DNA of 64,000 bases from Agapanthus africanus (taxonomy: Eukaryota > Streptophyta > Magnoliopsida > Asparagales > Amaryllidaceae). The stretch covers positions 28,412,079-28,476,078 of the forward strand of contig JASDDO010000026.1 in NCBI GenBank assembly GCA_030015575.1. Direction: 5' to 3'. The notes below the pieces were generated by a model, which saw only the letters and a list, made by a program, of their open reading frames with translations, was not told where the DNA came from and searched no databases. The position numbers and the translations under genes were made by a program. Of the stretch, positions 45,733-57,619 are shown piece by piece; the stretch's first letter is position 1; each line of letters opens with the position of its first letter.

Positions 45733-48586
45733 TGTCACGACCCGCTTCCCAGAGTACGCAAGATTTGGGCACGTGACATAGCCAACCATGCTACCTGTGG
45801 GTAGGAAGTATCCATCCACAGTCACATTACGGTTGTAAAGATATCAAGAACAGTAAAAATAAACTAAACTAATACATGTCCAAATCCATAATAACAAGAA
45901 TCAATAAACAATAAGTGCGGAAGCTAATGATCCAATACAATGAATAAACAGTACGTCCCATAATGCGGGCTCACATCTGGAAATGAAATGAAATAATTAA
46001 ACTAAACTCTAAAGAACTCACAGTTCAGCCTGCTGGCTGAAGTACTCCTGCTCGGTCGGCGGCAAAGGTACGGAATCTGGGCCATGCAAAACCCAGACGT
46101 CTGCGCGTCATGATATCAAGTACGTAGCATAAACATGGTAATGAACAGTGCAAGCATGAACATGAATAAGCAGTAATAAGAAGTAATAAACAGGGTAACG
46201 TGCAGTAGTGACTAAACTGTCCTATCAGGTTTTCTACTCTATAGTCTTTGAAACCAATTGATGAATCGTCGATGTAACTCAATAGTATCCCGTGCGTGCC
46301 CGGGACCACGGTCATAATTCTCGGGGCTGAATCCGAGACGTGCCGCTAAGCAGTAAAAGGTAGTAGGATAGATGAGTGATGTCAGCATCAACACTCCGGA
46401 GCTGGCCAAGCCCGTAAGACTGATCAGAACAATGTATCGAACTGTTGAGTTACAAGTCGGTTTCACCTTTGATTTCCCCATACCCCCAAACTATGTATGT
46501 CAGTCAGGTATTCAGTAGTCAAGGACTAATGCCAACACAAGTCAAGTAAAGGTAGGTCTGTCTGGATCGACAGCAGGAATGGTTAGGTCTGTCGGCATTA
46601 GGCACGAGATCAGGAACAAGTAATGTCATGGTACAACGGGATGAGTCGGTAAGCATGTATATGTCAGGTGTAGCAGGGTCAGGCCAATATGTCGTGCAAT
46701 CGGTAAGTGCTCACAACAGGTACACAATCAATAATGAACAGTAGCAGGAAACAGTAAATAACAATATAAATCTAGGTAAACACAGTGATGTTTCGTATTC
46801 TCTTATTAATCCGGTTCACGCACCTTTGAGGTGCAAAAGCCACAAGACGAACAATATCGATAATATACGTAATGGAGTTACATGAATCTGAACTAAGCAC
46901 AATAATTGTCTCATGAGTGATTTTAACAAATGAAGTGGGGATGATCTACTTGGTTTGATTAGTTCAGTATGAATTAATAGCAGACCGGTTAATACGAGCA
47001 ATGATCTCATTGATTTAAAGTTACGGATAATTGTGACTAGCAATTCTAAGTTATAAAAGGTATCGATGTTATAATAGTTGTGTAGTTATAATATGATGAT
47101 TAAGTTGTAGCATGTTAAAGCAAGTATTCGGATACTTGCCTCGGCGGTTCCGCAAACCGAAACACGGATGCGATGTCGGCAGAAACTGCGATATGGAAGC
47201 ACGGGCCACGGATCGAGTCCCAACAGAGGTCAACGGAATCACACGGACCAGGGGACTTCGCTGGAGCGTCGGGTTCGTCAGACGGCACGGTCGGATCCGG
47301 CAGCAAACAGAACAACAAAGTTAGCAAACAAAACTACGCATTCACGATACGGACCAGCGGGGGGGTGTTGTACCAAAAATGAAGGAGAAGGAAACTTACA
47401 GGGAAGAAACAGGGTGCAAACACGGTGGCTCGACGGCACTGGATCGCCGGCGAAACGACGGCGGCGGCTGCAGCAAGGGGAAAGGCCTCGGGTGTGCAGG
47501 GTAGTGTGCTGCGGCGAGTTGGAGAGGAGTGTGGTCGGCTAGGGTGGTCGAGGGGGAAAGGAGGTGGCGCGGGAGACGTCGACGAGGGTCGTCGGCGCGA
47601 TTTCCGGCGACCTGGAGATGGTGCAGGTGTTGGGCTCGGGTCTGAAGGTGGTCCGGCGAGTAGAGGAGGGGGTGACGACGAGGTCTCGACGAGGAGGGTG
47701 AGAGGGAGTCGTGGGAGGCGTCGGCGGTGAGAGGAGACGTCGACGGCGAGGTCTACGAGGGGATGGAAGCGTCGGGGAGATGGGTTGCAGGAGCGGGAGA
47801 ACGGGAGGAGGAAGGTAGGTGGGTGCGGTGGAGGTCGTGGTGGTGAGGGCGGCGACGGCGAGGTCGCGAGGAGGCCAGCGGTGAGACTGCGTGAGCTAGG
47901 GTTAGGATTTCGCGTGGGTTCGCTCGCGAGGAAGAGGACGTGGGGGCGGCTGTTGCATGGTAATTATATAGAGGAGAGAGAGATTGAGAGAGATTGAGGG
48001 AGGAGAGAGAGAGACTGAGGGAAAGAGAGCGGGGTCCACACGGGGAAACCAAGGCTCGCGATTGGTTGGGGATGTTAGGAAAAGAAATTTAAAAGATTTA
48101 ACGAAGAGATTTGCTGATAGGAAATGAAGATTAGAATGTATATATAAATTCGATATTAAATTTAAATGGGCCCTTTTTGGCGCGAAATGAAACATTTCCA
48201 AATCGCGCCCGGGTTGCGCCCAAAAGTTCCAAATTCAAATTATAAGATTTTAAGCGGGTTCCAAATTTTGAAAAGAGGTGTTTAGTGATTAAAATGCATG
48301 CCCCCAAGTCGGACACTTGTACGCGCGCGTAGTCGCCCAAACCTGCCCGTTTAGCCAAACGGAACGGAATCTCGACACGCGGACGCTACCACGCGACTAG
48401 TGGCGACGAGTAGGCTAACATGGACATCTTAAATTTCATTTTCGGAGTTAAAATTTGTTATGTGCCAAAATGACTTAACCGGGTAAAATTTAGCAATAAA
48501 CACCAGAAAATCAGGAAAATTGGGAATGAGCAAACCACAATCCTCAACTAGTAATATACATAGTATTATTGGGCTCGGGTGTTACA
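45733..48586 (-). mobile_element. 3' LTR of Tek-4
   Basis: It runs on the plus strand from TGTCACGACCCGCTTCCC to GGGCTCGGGTGTTACA, 2854 bp. It has a TATA box on the minus strand at 47961-47970 (TATATAATTA) with a CT-rich tract upstream in element orientation, and a GC-rich region 47110-47950 downstream of the TATA. Reading frames in that GC-rich part occur on both strands and are probably untranslated R/U5 sequence. Confidence 0.95.
47961..47970 (-). promoter_or_regulatory. TATA box in Tek-4 3' LTR
   Basis: The minus strand reads TATATAATTA after a long CT-rich tract ('ctctctctcctc'). The same sequence is at 54663-54672 in the 5' LTR. It is the expected element promoter. Confidence 0.6.
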
Positions 48587-48603
48587 TCATACCCAACTAC
48601 AAA
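48587..48603 (-). other. polypurine-tract region of Tek-4
   Basis: Directly before the 3' LTR in element orientation the minus strand reads 'gtagttgggtatga', preceded by 'ttcgaggacgaaattc', the conserved block found before the PPT of Tekay/Del elements. The tract is only partly purine. Confidence 0.55.
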
Positions 48604-48644
48604 AGAATTTCGTCCTCGAAATTCCAAGAATACAAGATAACTAA

Positions 48645-50867
48645 CTACTGGAAAAGATGAGGGAATTTCTGCCGGATCTCGTCTTCTCGCTCCCAAGTAG
48701 ATTCTCCATGCGATCGCTTACCCCAAGAAACTAGCACAAGAGGGATAACCTTGTTCTTAAGAACCTTTTCTCTTCGATCCTTGATTTCAACTGGTCGCTC
48801 CTCAAAAGTCAGGTCCGCCCGAACGGTCAACCCCGAGTGACCCAAAACATGGGTCTCAACACGAACATACCTCCGTAGTTGAGACACATGAAACACATCA
48901 TGAACTCCTGCTAATGACGGTGGTAACGCCAACCGGTACGATACCTCTCCGACACGCTCCAATATCTCGAAGGGTCCAACGAATCGGGGACTAAGCTTTC
49001 CCCGACTTCCAAAGCGAATCACCCCTCTAGTCGGTGATATCTTCAGGAATATCAAATCGCCCACGGCGAACTCTAGAGGTCTTCTTGACGTGTCGGCCCA
49101 ACTCTTCTGTCTGTCTTGAGCTGCCTTCATATGCTTCCTGATTGTATTCACCTTCTCGACTGTCTGTACCACCAAATCTGGTCCCAATAACCTTCGTTCA
49201 CCAACATCATCCCAACAAACAGGTGAACGGCACTTACGACCATACAGTGCCTCAAACGGAGCCATCTGAATTGTCGCTTGGAAGCTATTGTTGTACGACA
49301 ACTCCACCAGGTGTAGATGATCCTCCCAAGAACCTTTGAAGTCTACCGTGCAAGCCCTCAACATATCTTCAAGGGTCTGGATCGTTCTCTCTGATTGTCC
49401 ATCAGTCTGGGTATGATAAGCTGTGCTAAACTTCAATCTAGTCCCCAAACTTTCTTGTAAACTCCTCCAAAAGTGTGACAAGAACCGAGTGTCCTGATCG
49501 GACACGATGCTTACCGGTACTCCATGCAATCTGACAATCTCCTGCATGTACCGCTCTGCCAAAGTCTCTGTCGATTGACCAACCCGAAACGGAATAAAGT
49601 GAGCTGTCTTGGTCAATCGATCGACAATCACCCATACAGCATTGTTGCCCTTTGGACTCCGCGGTAAAGCCGTCACGAAATCCATGGTTATATGTTCCCA
49701 CTTCCATTGAGGAATCGGAAGTGGCTGCAACAAACCAGCAACCCTTTGATGTTCAGCCTTGACTTGCTGACACACTAAGCACTTAGCCACGAAGCGAGCG
49801 ATTTCCCGTTTCATACCTTCCCACCAGAATTGCTGTCGAATATCTCGGTACATCTTTGTCCCTCCTGGATGTACAGAGTAAGTTGAACTGTGTGCCTCCT
49901 TCATAAGCTCTTCACGCACATCTCCTTTTGGCACACACACACGGCTACCATATCTCAACGAACCATCTTCATGGATCAGTAGATCGGTTCGTAGTCCGGC
50001 TCCAACCTGCTCTCGAAACTTTTGCAGTCTAGGATCCGGCGATTGCGCCGCTTTAATCTTCTCAACTAAGGACGATTGTACTTGTAACTGCATCAACTGT
50101 CCTGTAGCACGCGGTAGCACAACCTCCAAGTCAAATCTCCGAAACTCCTCAATGATCTCTCTCTGTGCAGTCAATAACTGAATTGCCGGTAACCGACTTA
50201 GCGCATCTGGCACGACGTTAACTTTTTCCGGGTGGTACTTAAGATCAAGGTCGTAGTCGGCCATCAGCTCCAACCATCTGCGTTGCCTCATGTTCAACTC
50301 CTTCTGAGTGAACACATATTTCAAACTCTTGTGATCCGTAAAGACTTCAACTCTCTCGCCCAGAAGGTAGTGTCTCCAAATCTTCAGGGCGAAGATCACG
50401 GCTGCAAGCTCCAAGTCGTGAGTCGGATAGTTCTGCTCATGTGTCTTCAGCTGTCTCGATGCGTAAGCGACGACTTTCCCATTCTGCATCAAAACACATC
50501 CCAATCCCTTTCCAGATGCGTCTCTGTGAATCACCAGTCCTTCGGAATTGTCCGGTACGGTTAGGATAGGGGCGGTTATCAACTTCTGCTTCAACGTCTC
50601 GAAGGCCAACGCACATCCATCCGTCCAAACAAACGGTACCTCCTTACGCGTAAACTTGGTTAACGGCTCAGCTAAACGAGCGAAGTTCTCCACAAATCTT
50701 CTGTAGTATCCGGCGAATCCAAGAAAACTCCTTATCTCTGCAACACTCTTTGGAACCGGCCAATCCCGAACTGCTGCTATCTTCTCGGGATCAACGGCGA
50801 TTCCATCGCCTGACACGACATGCCCCAGGAACCTCATTTCTTCCAACCAGAATTCGCACTTACTCAC
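48645..50867 (-). CDS. Tek-4 pol: RT thumb, RNase H, integrase, chromodomain
   Basis: This is an open frame of 740 codons. It begins in the RT thumb ('[19 protein letters not shown]'), then RNase H ('[17 protein letters not shown]', '[12 protein letters not shown]'), integrase zinc finger ('[18 protein letters not shown]'), integrase core ('[11 protein letters not shown]', '[13 protein letters not shown]', '[14 protein letters not shown]') and a C-terminal chromodomain-like end ('[18 protein letters not shown]'). Catalytic D, D and E are all seen. The ATG is internal to the ancestral polyprotein, so this frame is not a natural start; the upstream part is deleted. Confidence 0.9.
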   Translation of the reverse strand: MSKCEFWLEEMRFLGHVVSGDGIAVDPEKIAAVRDWPVPKSVAEIRSFLGFAGYYRRFVENFARLAEPLTKFTRKEVPFVWTDGCALAFETLKQKLITAPILTVPDNSEGLVIHRDASGKGLGCVLMQNGKVVAYASRQLKTHEQNYPTHDLELAAVIFALKIWRHYLLGERVEVFTDHKSLKYVFTQKELNMRQRRWLELMADYDLDLKYHPEKVNVVPDALSRLPAIQLLTAQREIIEEFRRFDLEVVLPRATGQLMQLQVQSSLVEKIKAAQSPDPRLQKFREQVGAGLRTDLLIHEDGSLRYGSRVCVPKGDVREELMKEAHSSTYSVHPGGTKMYRDIRQQFWWEGMKREIARFVAKCLVCQQVKAEHQRVAGLLQPLPIPQWKWEHITMDFVTALPRSPKGNNAVWVIVDRLTKTAHFIPFRVGQSTETLAERYMQEIVRLHGVPVSIVSDQDTRFLSHFWRSLQESLGTRLKFSTAYHTQTDGQSERTIQTLEDMLRACTVDFKGSWEDHLHLVELSYNNSFQATIQMAPFEALYGRKCRSPVCWDDVGERRLLGPDLVVQTVEKVNTIRKHMKAAQDRQKSWADTSRRPLEFAVGDLIFLKISPTRGVIRFGSRGKLSPRFVGPFEILERVGEVSYRLALPPSLAGVHDVFHVSQLRRYVRVETHVLGHSGLTVRADLTFEERPVEIKDRREKVLKNKVIPLVLVSWGKRSHGESTWEREDEIRQKFPHLFQ

Positions 50868-51532
50868 TTTCGCAAATAACTTCTCTTGTCTCAGCGTCGG
50901 CAGTGCTATCCTTCTTCTTCACTAAGAGAACTGGAGTTCCCCACGGTGAGTTGCTGCTTCGAATCCATCCCTTCTCGAGTAATTCACTCACTTGTCTCTT
51001 AACTCCCTCCAACATTACTGGTGCCATTGGATAGTCAGTTTTTGATACTGGCGTTGCACCAGGAGTAAGGTCAAACGCAAACTCCACATCTCGCTTCGGT
51101 GGTAAGCCCGAAATGTCTTCAAACACATCCATAATGTCGCGGACGACTGCCGGCTCTTCATCACTCTCCACTACCATAGCCGCAAGAACACTGTTCGTCG
51201 GCCTAGCCCTAAACTCGACTGGCCCGACAGAATCTCTTTCTCCAATGAAAGTAAACTTAGGATGTCCGGGAATCTGGAATTACCTTCCTTGCCCTACAGC
51301 CAATGTGGGCGTGGAAAGTGCCAGGAAAATCCATCCCCAAGACAACCTCATAACTGCTCGTATCTATCACCAAGAAGTCTGCAAAAAGCTCCCGTCCGCA
51401 AACAACAACTGTACGATCTCTACTATCCTTACTAGCTATAATTTTCCCATTCCCAGTGTGTATGTCCCATAAACTAGACAGGGTCGTGCAGTTGATCGAG
51501 TGTGTAGTTATAAATTTGGATGACATAAACAA
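50860..51532 (-). pseudogene. Tek-4 protease end and truncated RT
   Basis: Two minus-strand frames, 51532-51257 and 51177-50860, hold the C-terminal protease part ('EVVLGMDFPGTFHAHIGC') and the RT fingers ('FEDISGLPPKRDVEF', '[21 protein letters not shown]'). At ~50905-50912 the sequence jumps from 'VKKKD' to the thumb segment and changes frame. The palm motif (YIDDI in the family) is missing. Compared with Tek-1, which keeps this part at 11780-12150, roughly 370-400 bp are deleted. Confidence 0.85.
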
Positions 51533-52059
51533 TGGGATGCTCCGAAATTAAGTAATACCAAAGCGGGAAAACCATGAACGAGTAAATTACCTGAAACCAC
51601 TTCTCCCGATGCCTTAGCTTCTTCAGCTGTCAACGTGAACGCTCGAGCCTGCTGTGGTCCTTGAGTAAGCGGTTCCTGTCCTTGGAACGGTCCTTGCGGA
51701 GGCTTCTGTGTATCATCCTTCGTGCGAGGCTTCGACGGACAAGCATCAACGGTGTGATCTGCCGCTCCACATCTAAAACAAAGTCCCAGCCTCAAACGAC
51801 ACTCCCTTCGCACGTGTCCGAGTTTATGGCAGTAACTACAGATCACGCTCCCCTTCCGATCACCCATACTGGTTTTCTTCATTGGTGCTACGTTGCGCCT
51901 GTTCACTGGAATACGTCTACGTACGGACGTGGGGTCCATTGTAAATGCTGGTTCCAGCTCGAGTTGTTCCTTTAGTTTCTCCATCAATCCCCTTATCACT
52001 CTTTGCCTGGCGGCTAAGACCGCATGCCCTGGGTCCATCTCCAAATTCTGATCGGCCAT
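51508..52059 (-). pseudogene. Tek-4 gag C-terminal part and start of protease
   Basis: The frame encodes 183 residues. It has an N-terminal helix ('MADQNLEMDPGHAVLAARQ'), then two zinc-knuckle motifs, 'CSYCHKLGHVRREC' and 'CFRCGAADHTVDAC', then the protease start. The capsid part expected between them in Tekay gags is absent. In the protease active site the motif reads 'LLNFGASH' instead of D-S-G-A-S, so the catalytic aspartate is lost. Confidence 0.8.
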
Positions 52060-52400
52060 ATCCCTGAAATCAAAGTACCCACATTAGCATGATGATAGTT
52101 TTCGAGTATAGATCAAGGCTAGAACTCCAAGATACTTAAATAGAGTGCTGCATTGTAGCTATGTCGCGGTATCATAGCCGCAATTACTTAACTCCACCCA
52201 AGTCGCCTAAGTCCTAGAGATAACAAGAAGTTAGGTTTTCAAGTTTGACAATGCAAAGTAAGTTTGCATGTCGACATGATCTGGAAGAATGATTCAAGGA
52301 CGGTAAAACGGTCAAGGTGGCAGGACATGTTCCCTAATCACGGGTATTCTGATTCGTGTATCGGGTGCAATACCCAACTACGAGAATCAACCCAATTAAC
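52060..52400 (-). other. Tek-4 leader
   Basis: This is the untranslated leader between the primer-binding site and gag. It includes 'gggtattgcacccgatac' on the minus strand and no ORF. Confidence 0.6.
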
Positions 52401-52425
52401 CTATGTCTCTGATACCATAAAACCA
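52401..52425 (-). other. Tek-4 primer-binding site (initiator Met-tRNA)
   Basis: The minus strand directly after the 5' LTR reads 'tggttttatggtatcagaga'. TGGTATCAGAG is complementary to the 3' end of plant initiator Met-tRNA, the normal primer of Tekay/Del elements. Confidence 0.85.
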
Positions 52426-55288
52426 TGTCACGACCCGCTTCCCAGAGTACGCAAGATTTGGGCACGTGACATAGCCAACCATGCTACCTGTGGGTAGGAA
52501 GTATCCATCCACAGTCACATTACGGTTGTAAAGATATCAAGAACAGTAAAAATAAACTAAACTAATACATGTCCAAATCCATAATAACAAGAATCAATAA
52601 ACAATAAGTGCGGAAGCTAATGATCCAATACAATGAATAAACAGTACGTCCCATAATGCGGGCTCACATCTGGAAATGAAATGAAATAATTAAACTAAAC
52701 TCTACAGAACTCACAGTTCAGCCTGCTGGCTGAAGTACTCCTGCTCGGTCGGCGGCAAAGGTACGGAATCTGGGCCATGCAAAACCCAGACGTCTGCGCG
52801 TCATGATATCAAGTACGTAGCATAAACATGGTAATGAACAGTGCAAGCATGAACATGAATAAGCAGTAATAAGAAGTAATAAACAGGGTAACGTGCAGTA
52901 GTGACTAAACTGTCCTATCAGGTTTTCTACTCTATAGTCTTTGAAACCAATTGATGAATCGTCGATGTAACTCAATAGTATCCCGTGCGTGCCCGGGACC
53001 ACGGTCATAATTCTCGGGGCTGAATCCGAGACGTGCCGCTAAGCAGTAAAAGGTAGTAGGATAGATGAGTGATGTCAGCATCAACACTCCGGAGCTGGCC
53101 AAGCCCGTAAGACTGATCAGAACAATGTATCGAACTGTTGAGTTACAAGTCGGTTTCACCTTTGATTTCCCCATACCCCCAAACTATGTATGTCAGTCAG
53201 GTATTCAGTAGTCAAGGACTAATGCCAACACAAGTCAAGTAAAGGTAGGTCTGTCTGGATCGACAGCAGGAATGGTTAGGTCTGTCGGCATTAGGCACGA
53301 GATCAGGAACAAGTAATGTCATGGTACAACGGGATGAGTCGGTAAGCATGTATATGTCAGGTGTAGCAGGGTCAGGCCAATATGTCGTGCAATCGGTAAG
53401 TGCTCACAACAGGTACACAATCAATAATGAACAGTAGCAGGAAACAGTAAATAACAATATAAATCTAGGTAAACACAGTGATGTTTCGTATTCTCTTATT
53501 AATCCGGTTCACGCACCTTTGAGGTGCAAAAGCCACAAGACGAACAATATCGATAATATACGTAATGGAGTTACATGAATCTGAACTAAGCACAATAATT
53601 GTCTCATGAGTGATTTTAACAAATGAAGTGGGGATGATCTACTTGGTTTGATTAGTTCAGTATGAATTAATAGCAGACCGGTTAATACGAGCAATGATCT
53701 CATTGATTTAAAGTTACGGATAATTGTGACTAGCAATTCTAAGTTATAAAAGGTATCGATGTTATAATAGTTGTGTAGTTATAATATGATGATTAAGTTG
53801 TAGCATGTTAAAGCAAGTATTCGGATACTTGCCTCGGCGGTTCCGCAAACCGAAACACGGATGCGATGTCGGCAGAAACTGCGATATGGAAGCACGGGCC
53901 ACGGATCGAGTCCCAACAGAGGTCAACGGAATCACACGGACCAGGGGACTTCGCTGGAGCGTCGGGTTCGTCAGACGGCACGGTCGGATCCGGCAGCAAA
54001 CAGAACAACAAAGTTAGCAAACAAAACTACGCATTCACGATACGGACCAGCGGGGGGTGTTGTACCAAAAATGAAGGAGAAGGAAACTTACAGGGAAGAA
54101 ACAGGGTGCAAACAAAGTGGCTCGACGGCACTGGATCGCCGGCGAAACGACGGCGGCGGCTGCAGCAAGGGGAAAGGCCTCGGGTGTGCAGGGTAGTGTG
54201 CTGCGGCGAGTTGGAGAGGAGTGTGGTCGGCTAGGGTGGTCGAGGGGGAAAGGAGGTGGCGCGGGAGACGTCGACGAGGGTCGTCGGAGCGATTTCCGGC
54301 GACCTGGAGATGGTGCAGGTGTTGGGCTCGGGTCTGAAGGTGGTCTGGCGAGGAGAGGAGGGGGTGACGACGAGGTCTCGACGAGGAGGGTGAGAGGGAG
54401 TCGTGGGAGGCGTCGGCGGTGAGAGGAGACGTCGACGGCGAGGTCTACGAGGGGATGGAGGCGTCGGGGAGATGGGTTGCAGGCGCGGGAAGGAGCGGGA
54501 GAACGGGAGGAGGAAGGTAGGTGGGTGCGGTGGAGGTCGTGGTGGTGAGGGCGGCGACGGCGAGGTCGCGAGGAGGCCGGCGGTGAGACTGCGTGAGCTA
54601 GGGTTAGGGTTTCGCGTGGGTTCGCTCGCGAGGAAGAGGACGTGGGGGCGGCTGTTGCATGGTAATTATATAGAGGAGAGAGAGATTGAGAGAGATTGAG
54701 GGAGGAGAGAGAGAGACTGAGGGAAAGAGAGCGGGGTCCACACGGGGAAACCAAGGCTCGCGATTGGTTGGGGATGTTAGGAAAAGGAATTTAAAAGATT
54801 TAACGAAGAGATTTGCTGATAGGAAATGAAGATTAGAATGTATATATAAATTCGATATTAAATTTAAATGGGCTCTTTTTGGCGCGAAATGAAACATTTC
54901 CAAATCGCGCCCGGGTTGCGCCCAAAAGTTCCAAATTCAAATTATAAGATTTTAAGCGGGTTCCAAATTTTGAAAAGAGGTGTTTAGTGATTAAAATGCA
55001 TGCCCCCAAGTCGGACACTTGTACGCGCGCGTAGTCGCCCAAACCTGCCCGTTTAGCCAAACGGAACGGAATCTCGACACGCGGACGCTACCACGCGACT
55101 AGTGGCGACGAGTAGGCTAACATGGACATCTTAAATTTTATTTTCGGAGTTAAAATTTGTTATGTGCCAAAATGACTTAACCGGGTAAAATTTAGCAATA
55201 AACACCAGAAAATCAGGAAAATTGGAAATGAGCAAACCACAACCCTCAACTAGTAATATACATAGTATTATTGGGCTCGGGTGTTACA
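52426..55288 (-). mobile_element. 5' LTR of Tek-4
   Basis: It is 2863 bp and nearly identical to the 3' LTR. Visible differences include one ~11-bp indel near 54484 and single-base changes such as those at 52704 and 54116. The TATA box lies at 54663-54672 on the minus strand. The long Pro/Ser/Arg-rich frame 54035-54754 is broken in the other LTR. Confidence 0.95.
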
Positions 55289-55293
55289 CGTCT

Positions 55294-55501
55294 GTAGGAA
55301 ATCTAATCCCCACAATCAAAAAGCCATTTCCGAAGGATGAATCTGTGAAGTCACGCTATATCGGCCGCATCTGCTTGACCCCCTTAGCCATATGCGTCGT
55401 AGCAATGCGTCGTGCTGAGGAGCCAAACGGATCTGCATCGATCTAACCTTTTAAACTCCGGTCCATCTCCCAGAAAGAGAGACCGTAGATTTTCGGCTGC
55501 A
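55294..55501 (+). mobile_element. Tat-type LTR, right part (Tat-E)
   Basis: After the CGTCT duplication the Tat LTR resumes with 'taatccccacaatcaaaaag', 'aatctgtgaagtcacgct', 'ggccgcatctg' and ends near 'gattttcggctgca', equivalent to the ends at 1258 and 7742. No primer-binding motif follows, so this is either a 3' LTR end or a solo LTR end next to host DNA. Confidence 0.65.
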
Positions 55502-57240
55502 TGCTAGTCATTATCTTTAAGGCCACGATTCCCCCAGTTTAATGGCCAAAGTAACATGGCTATTTAATTGGCCACAATTTCAAGCATGGCTACATTTCAG
55601 CCATCATAGAAATTTTATTCCATAGGGCCGTGGTCAGGCCTCTGATTGAGTATAGCTTTATTGATTTTGATTTTTTTTTTCTTTTTTTAGTGGCCATGAA
55701 ATCGGTCTTTAATTAATATGATGAACACTTGGTTTTTCACCGCGTGGTCTTTTGGGTCAAAGAAATATGGTGAAAGGTAGAACCTTTATTAATATTAGAT
55801 CGAATATGCACCATGCAACGGCGGGTCCCACCGGGTGTGCAAAAAAGGTGTTCGCTGTAAAATATACACTAGAGACAAAAATAATTAGCCCAACACTGTC
55901 TCACTCGACGAATGAGCCGTCGTTAGAGAAAGGGAAGAACGTTCTTCCTTAAATAAATAGAAATAGACCCCTTGGTGGTATGGAGAGAAATTGATAAATG
56001 ACACAACGAAGATAATAGTTGTCCAGCCTTCATATTATTGATAAAATTGGGTTATAAAAACAAACTTTCAAACCCTTAGATCATGAACTCGTCTTCAAGA
56101 GGAAGTGCAAGAGCAGTGATGGACATCTAAATCTCCTACACCGTGAGGGCTCAAGCCGAATCATGATTCATTGGCCACACCGCTCAGCCTACTCTCAATA
56201 CCCAAACGCAGAAATGGACGTCCAAATCGCTCGGTCGTTTATTACCAGACCGAGCGGAGGATCAATCGCCTCGTCTAAACCGAGACCAATCCCAGAATCA
56301 CAACACAATGGCGGGAATGGACGTCTAAATCCCCTGTACTGTGACCACCAAGCTTGATATTGTCGGAGACCGGGATCAGTTCTATTATCATGTTACAAGA
56401 GTAGGGATGGGCCTCTGAACCTCTCGTACGCATGATAGCAGCCCCGATCCGGCCATCGGCGCCCTCGGCCATACCCCAATCAACTTTATATGAGTGCCGG
56501 CGCGACGAGAAAAAGGCCGAGGGGCGTTCCTTCATCTTCATACTCTGCTTTCTGTATATCTAAAAGAACATAGAGGTATACCTGATCGTGGAGGGCTGGA
56601 TGTCTAAAATCTCGACAAGGTCTTGATGGAGATGGTGTTAGTCGTCAGAATCTAAATTACATTAACTACGATAGGGGGCTGAGAAGCCCCAGAACTAGGA
56701 TAGTTGATAATTGGATGATTGATCGAGAGCTATCAATTTTTTCGTCTTGAACTCTGGTTTTTATAAGACTAGAGTTTGTTAGGAAGTAGTTCAAAACCCT
56801 AAATTCTTCTCGATTTGTGTGTCAATTATGCGTTTGCTTGGTGCTTAAGTCATGCAATAATTAATTTACTTCCTTATCAGCGTATAACGGAGAATATCTA
56901 TAAATATTTGCAATTAATCATACCTTACATCGGGCAAATACCTGCCATGGACTACAAACTCTCTATCGGACCCTCATAGGTCCAATTATTTTTTTGTTGC
57001 AAACAGGTTTCATGAGTGTTTAGAGTTTGAGGGTAAATATGATTAATATGTTTCTAAATCACTATCATGGCATTAATCTTGAGAACAGAACAAGATCACA
57101 TGGACATAGGACCCTCTCCATTCCATATAAGCATATATATTATGAAATAGGGGAGGTATCAACTATAAGAAGTTGGCAAATTGCAAGTTCATGCTATTGA
57201 ATTTTGTACACATGAACGTCTTCATCACTGAAGACATATT
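55502..57240. other. intergenic region, nothing recognised
   Basis: I see no gene. There are short A/T-rich stretches, a poly(T) near 55670, and two ~80-bp related blocks with 'gtggacgtccaaatc'/'ggacgtctaaatcccc' around 56110-56340 that suggest an old local duplication. Confidence 0.4.
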
Positions 57241-57254
57241 GCACTGTTTAACTA

Positions 57255-57400
57255 TCATGAATTATGGGCCTCTTCAGGAGTTGGTTGTTTGGCATCCTTC
57301 CAGAACATGGCATGTGTTCCAAGCTTAATTTTGTACATAACAAACTCTGCAATGTCTTTCTCTCGATCACGTGCGAGACCGTCGGCTGAATCGGCTCATG
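57255..57400 (-). other. coding-like minus-strand segment, unassigned
   Basis: The minus strand has a 46-residue stretch ending at a stop (57255-57257) and including 'REKDIAEFVMYKIKLGTHA' followed by 'MFWKDAKQPTPEEAHNS'. Codon-like composition stands out from AT-rich flanks. A stop lies just upstream. It could be a terminal exon fragment of a decayed gene; I do not recognise the family. Confidence 0.3.
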
Positions 57401-57587
57401 AAGTATCTCTTCCAGAAAACCCTTTGACGATCAAGCTGGCTATCGACTGTCAGTCATTGTTTGTTATCAGATACTATGATGCACACAAATAATACTCTAA
57501 TCATAAGTGTAGTGCCATGCAATACAAGCTACTGTGCTTCTGCCAAAATCGCATTTTCCAAGTACCTGTAAGATCTGTAAATTTGTG

Positions 57588-57617
57588 CATCTTCTTCTTC
57601 TTCTTCTTCTTCTTCTA
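57588..57617. repeat. (CTT)n microsatellite
   Basis: About nine CTT repeats occur in a non-coding stretch. Confidence 0.85.
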
Positions 57618-57619
57618 TC

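Larger units (their letters stand above)
45728..55293 (-). mobile_element. Tek-4: young Tekay/Del-type LTR retrotransposon
   Basis: A full element structure is present: LTR 45733-48586, internal region 48587-52425, LTR 52426-55288, and target duplication CGTCT at 45728-45732 and 55289-55293. The LTRs differ by roughly a dozen substitutions and three small indels by eye (~0.5%), so the insertion is recent. The internal region is only 3.8 kb because of deletions in gag and in the reverse transcriptase core. It inserted into the Tat-E LTR, whose two halves join cleanly when the element and one CGTCT are removed. Confidence 0.95.

Noticed and set aside
47168..47730. plus-strand ORFs in the Tek-4 3' LTR
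   Set aside because: They follow from GC-rich LTR sequence antisense to the element. No family motif is seen.
54035..54754. 239-residue Pro/Ser/Arg-rich ORF in the Tek-4 5' LTR
   Set aside because: The same frame is broken in the otherwise identical 3' LTR, composition is low complexity, and it lies in GC-rich LTR sequence with open frames on both strands.
57255..57400. Copia RNase H tail on the minus strand
   Set aside because: The 'GLAR' motif is suggestive but the rest does not align with a Copia end, so I left it as an unassigned segment.
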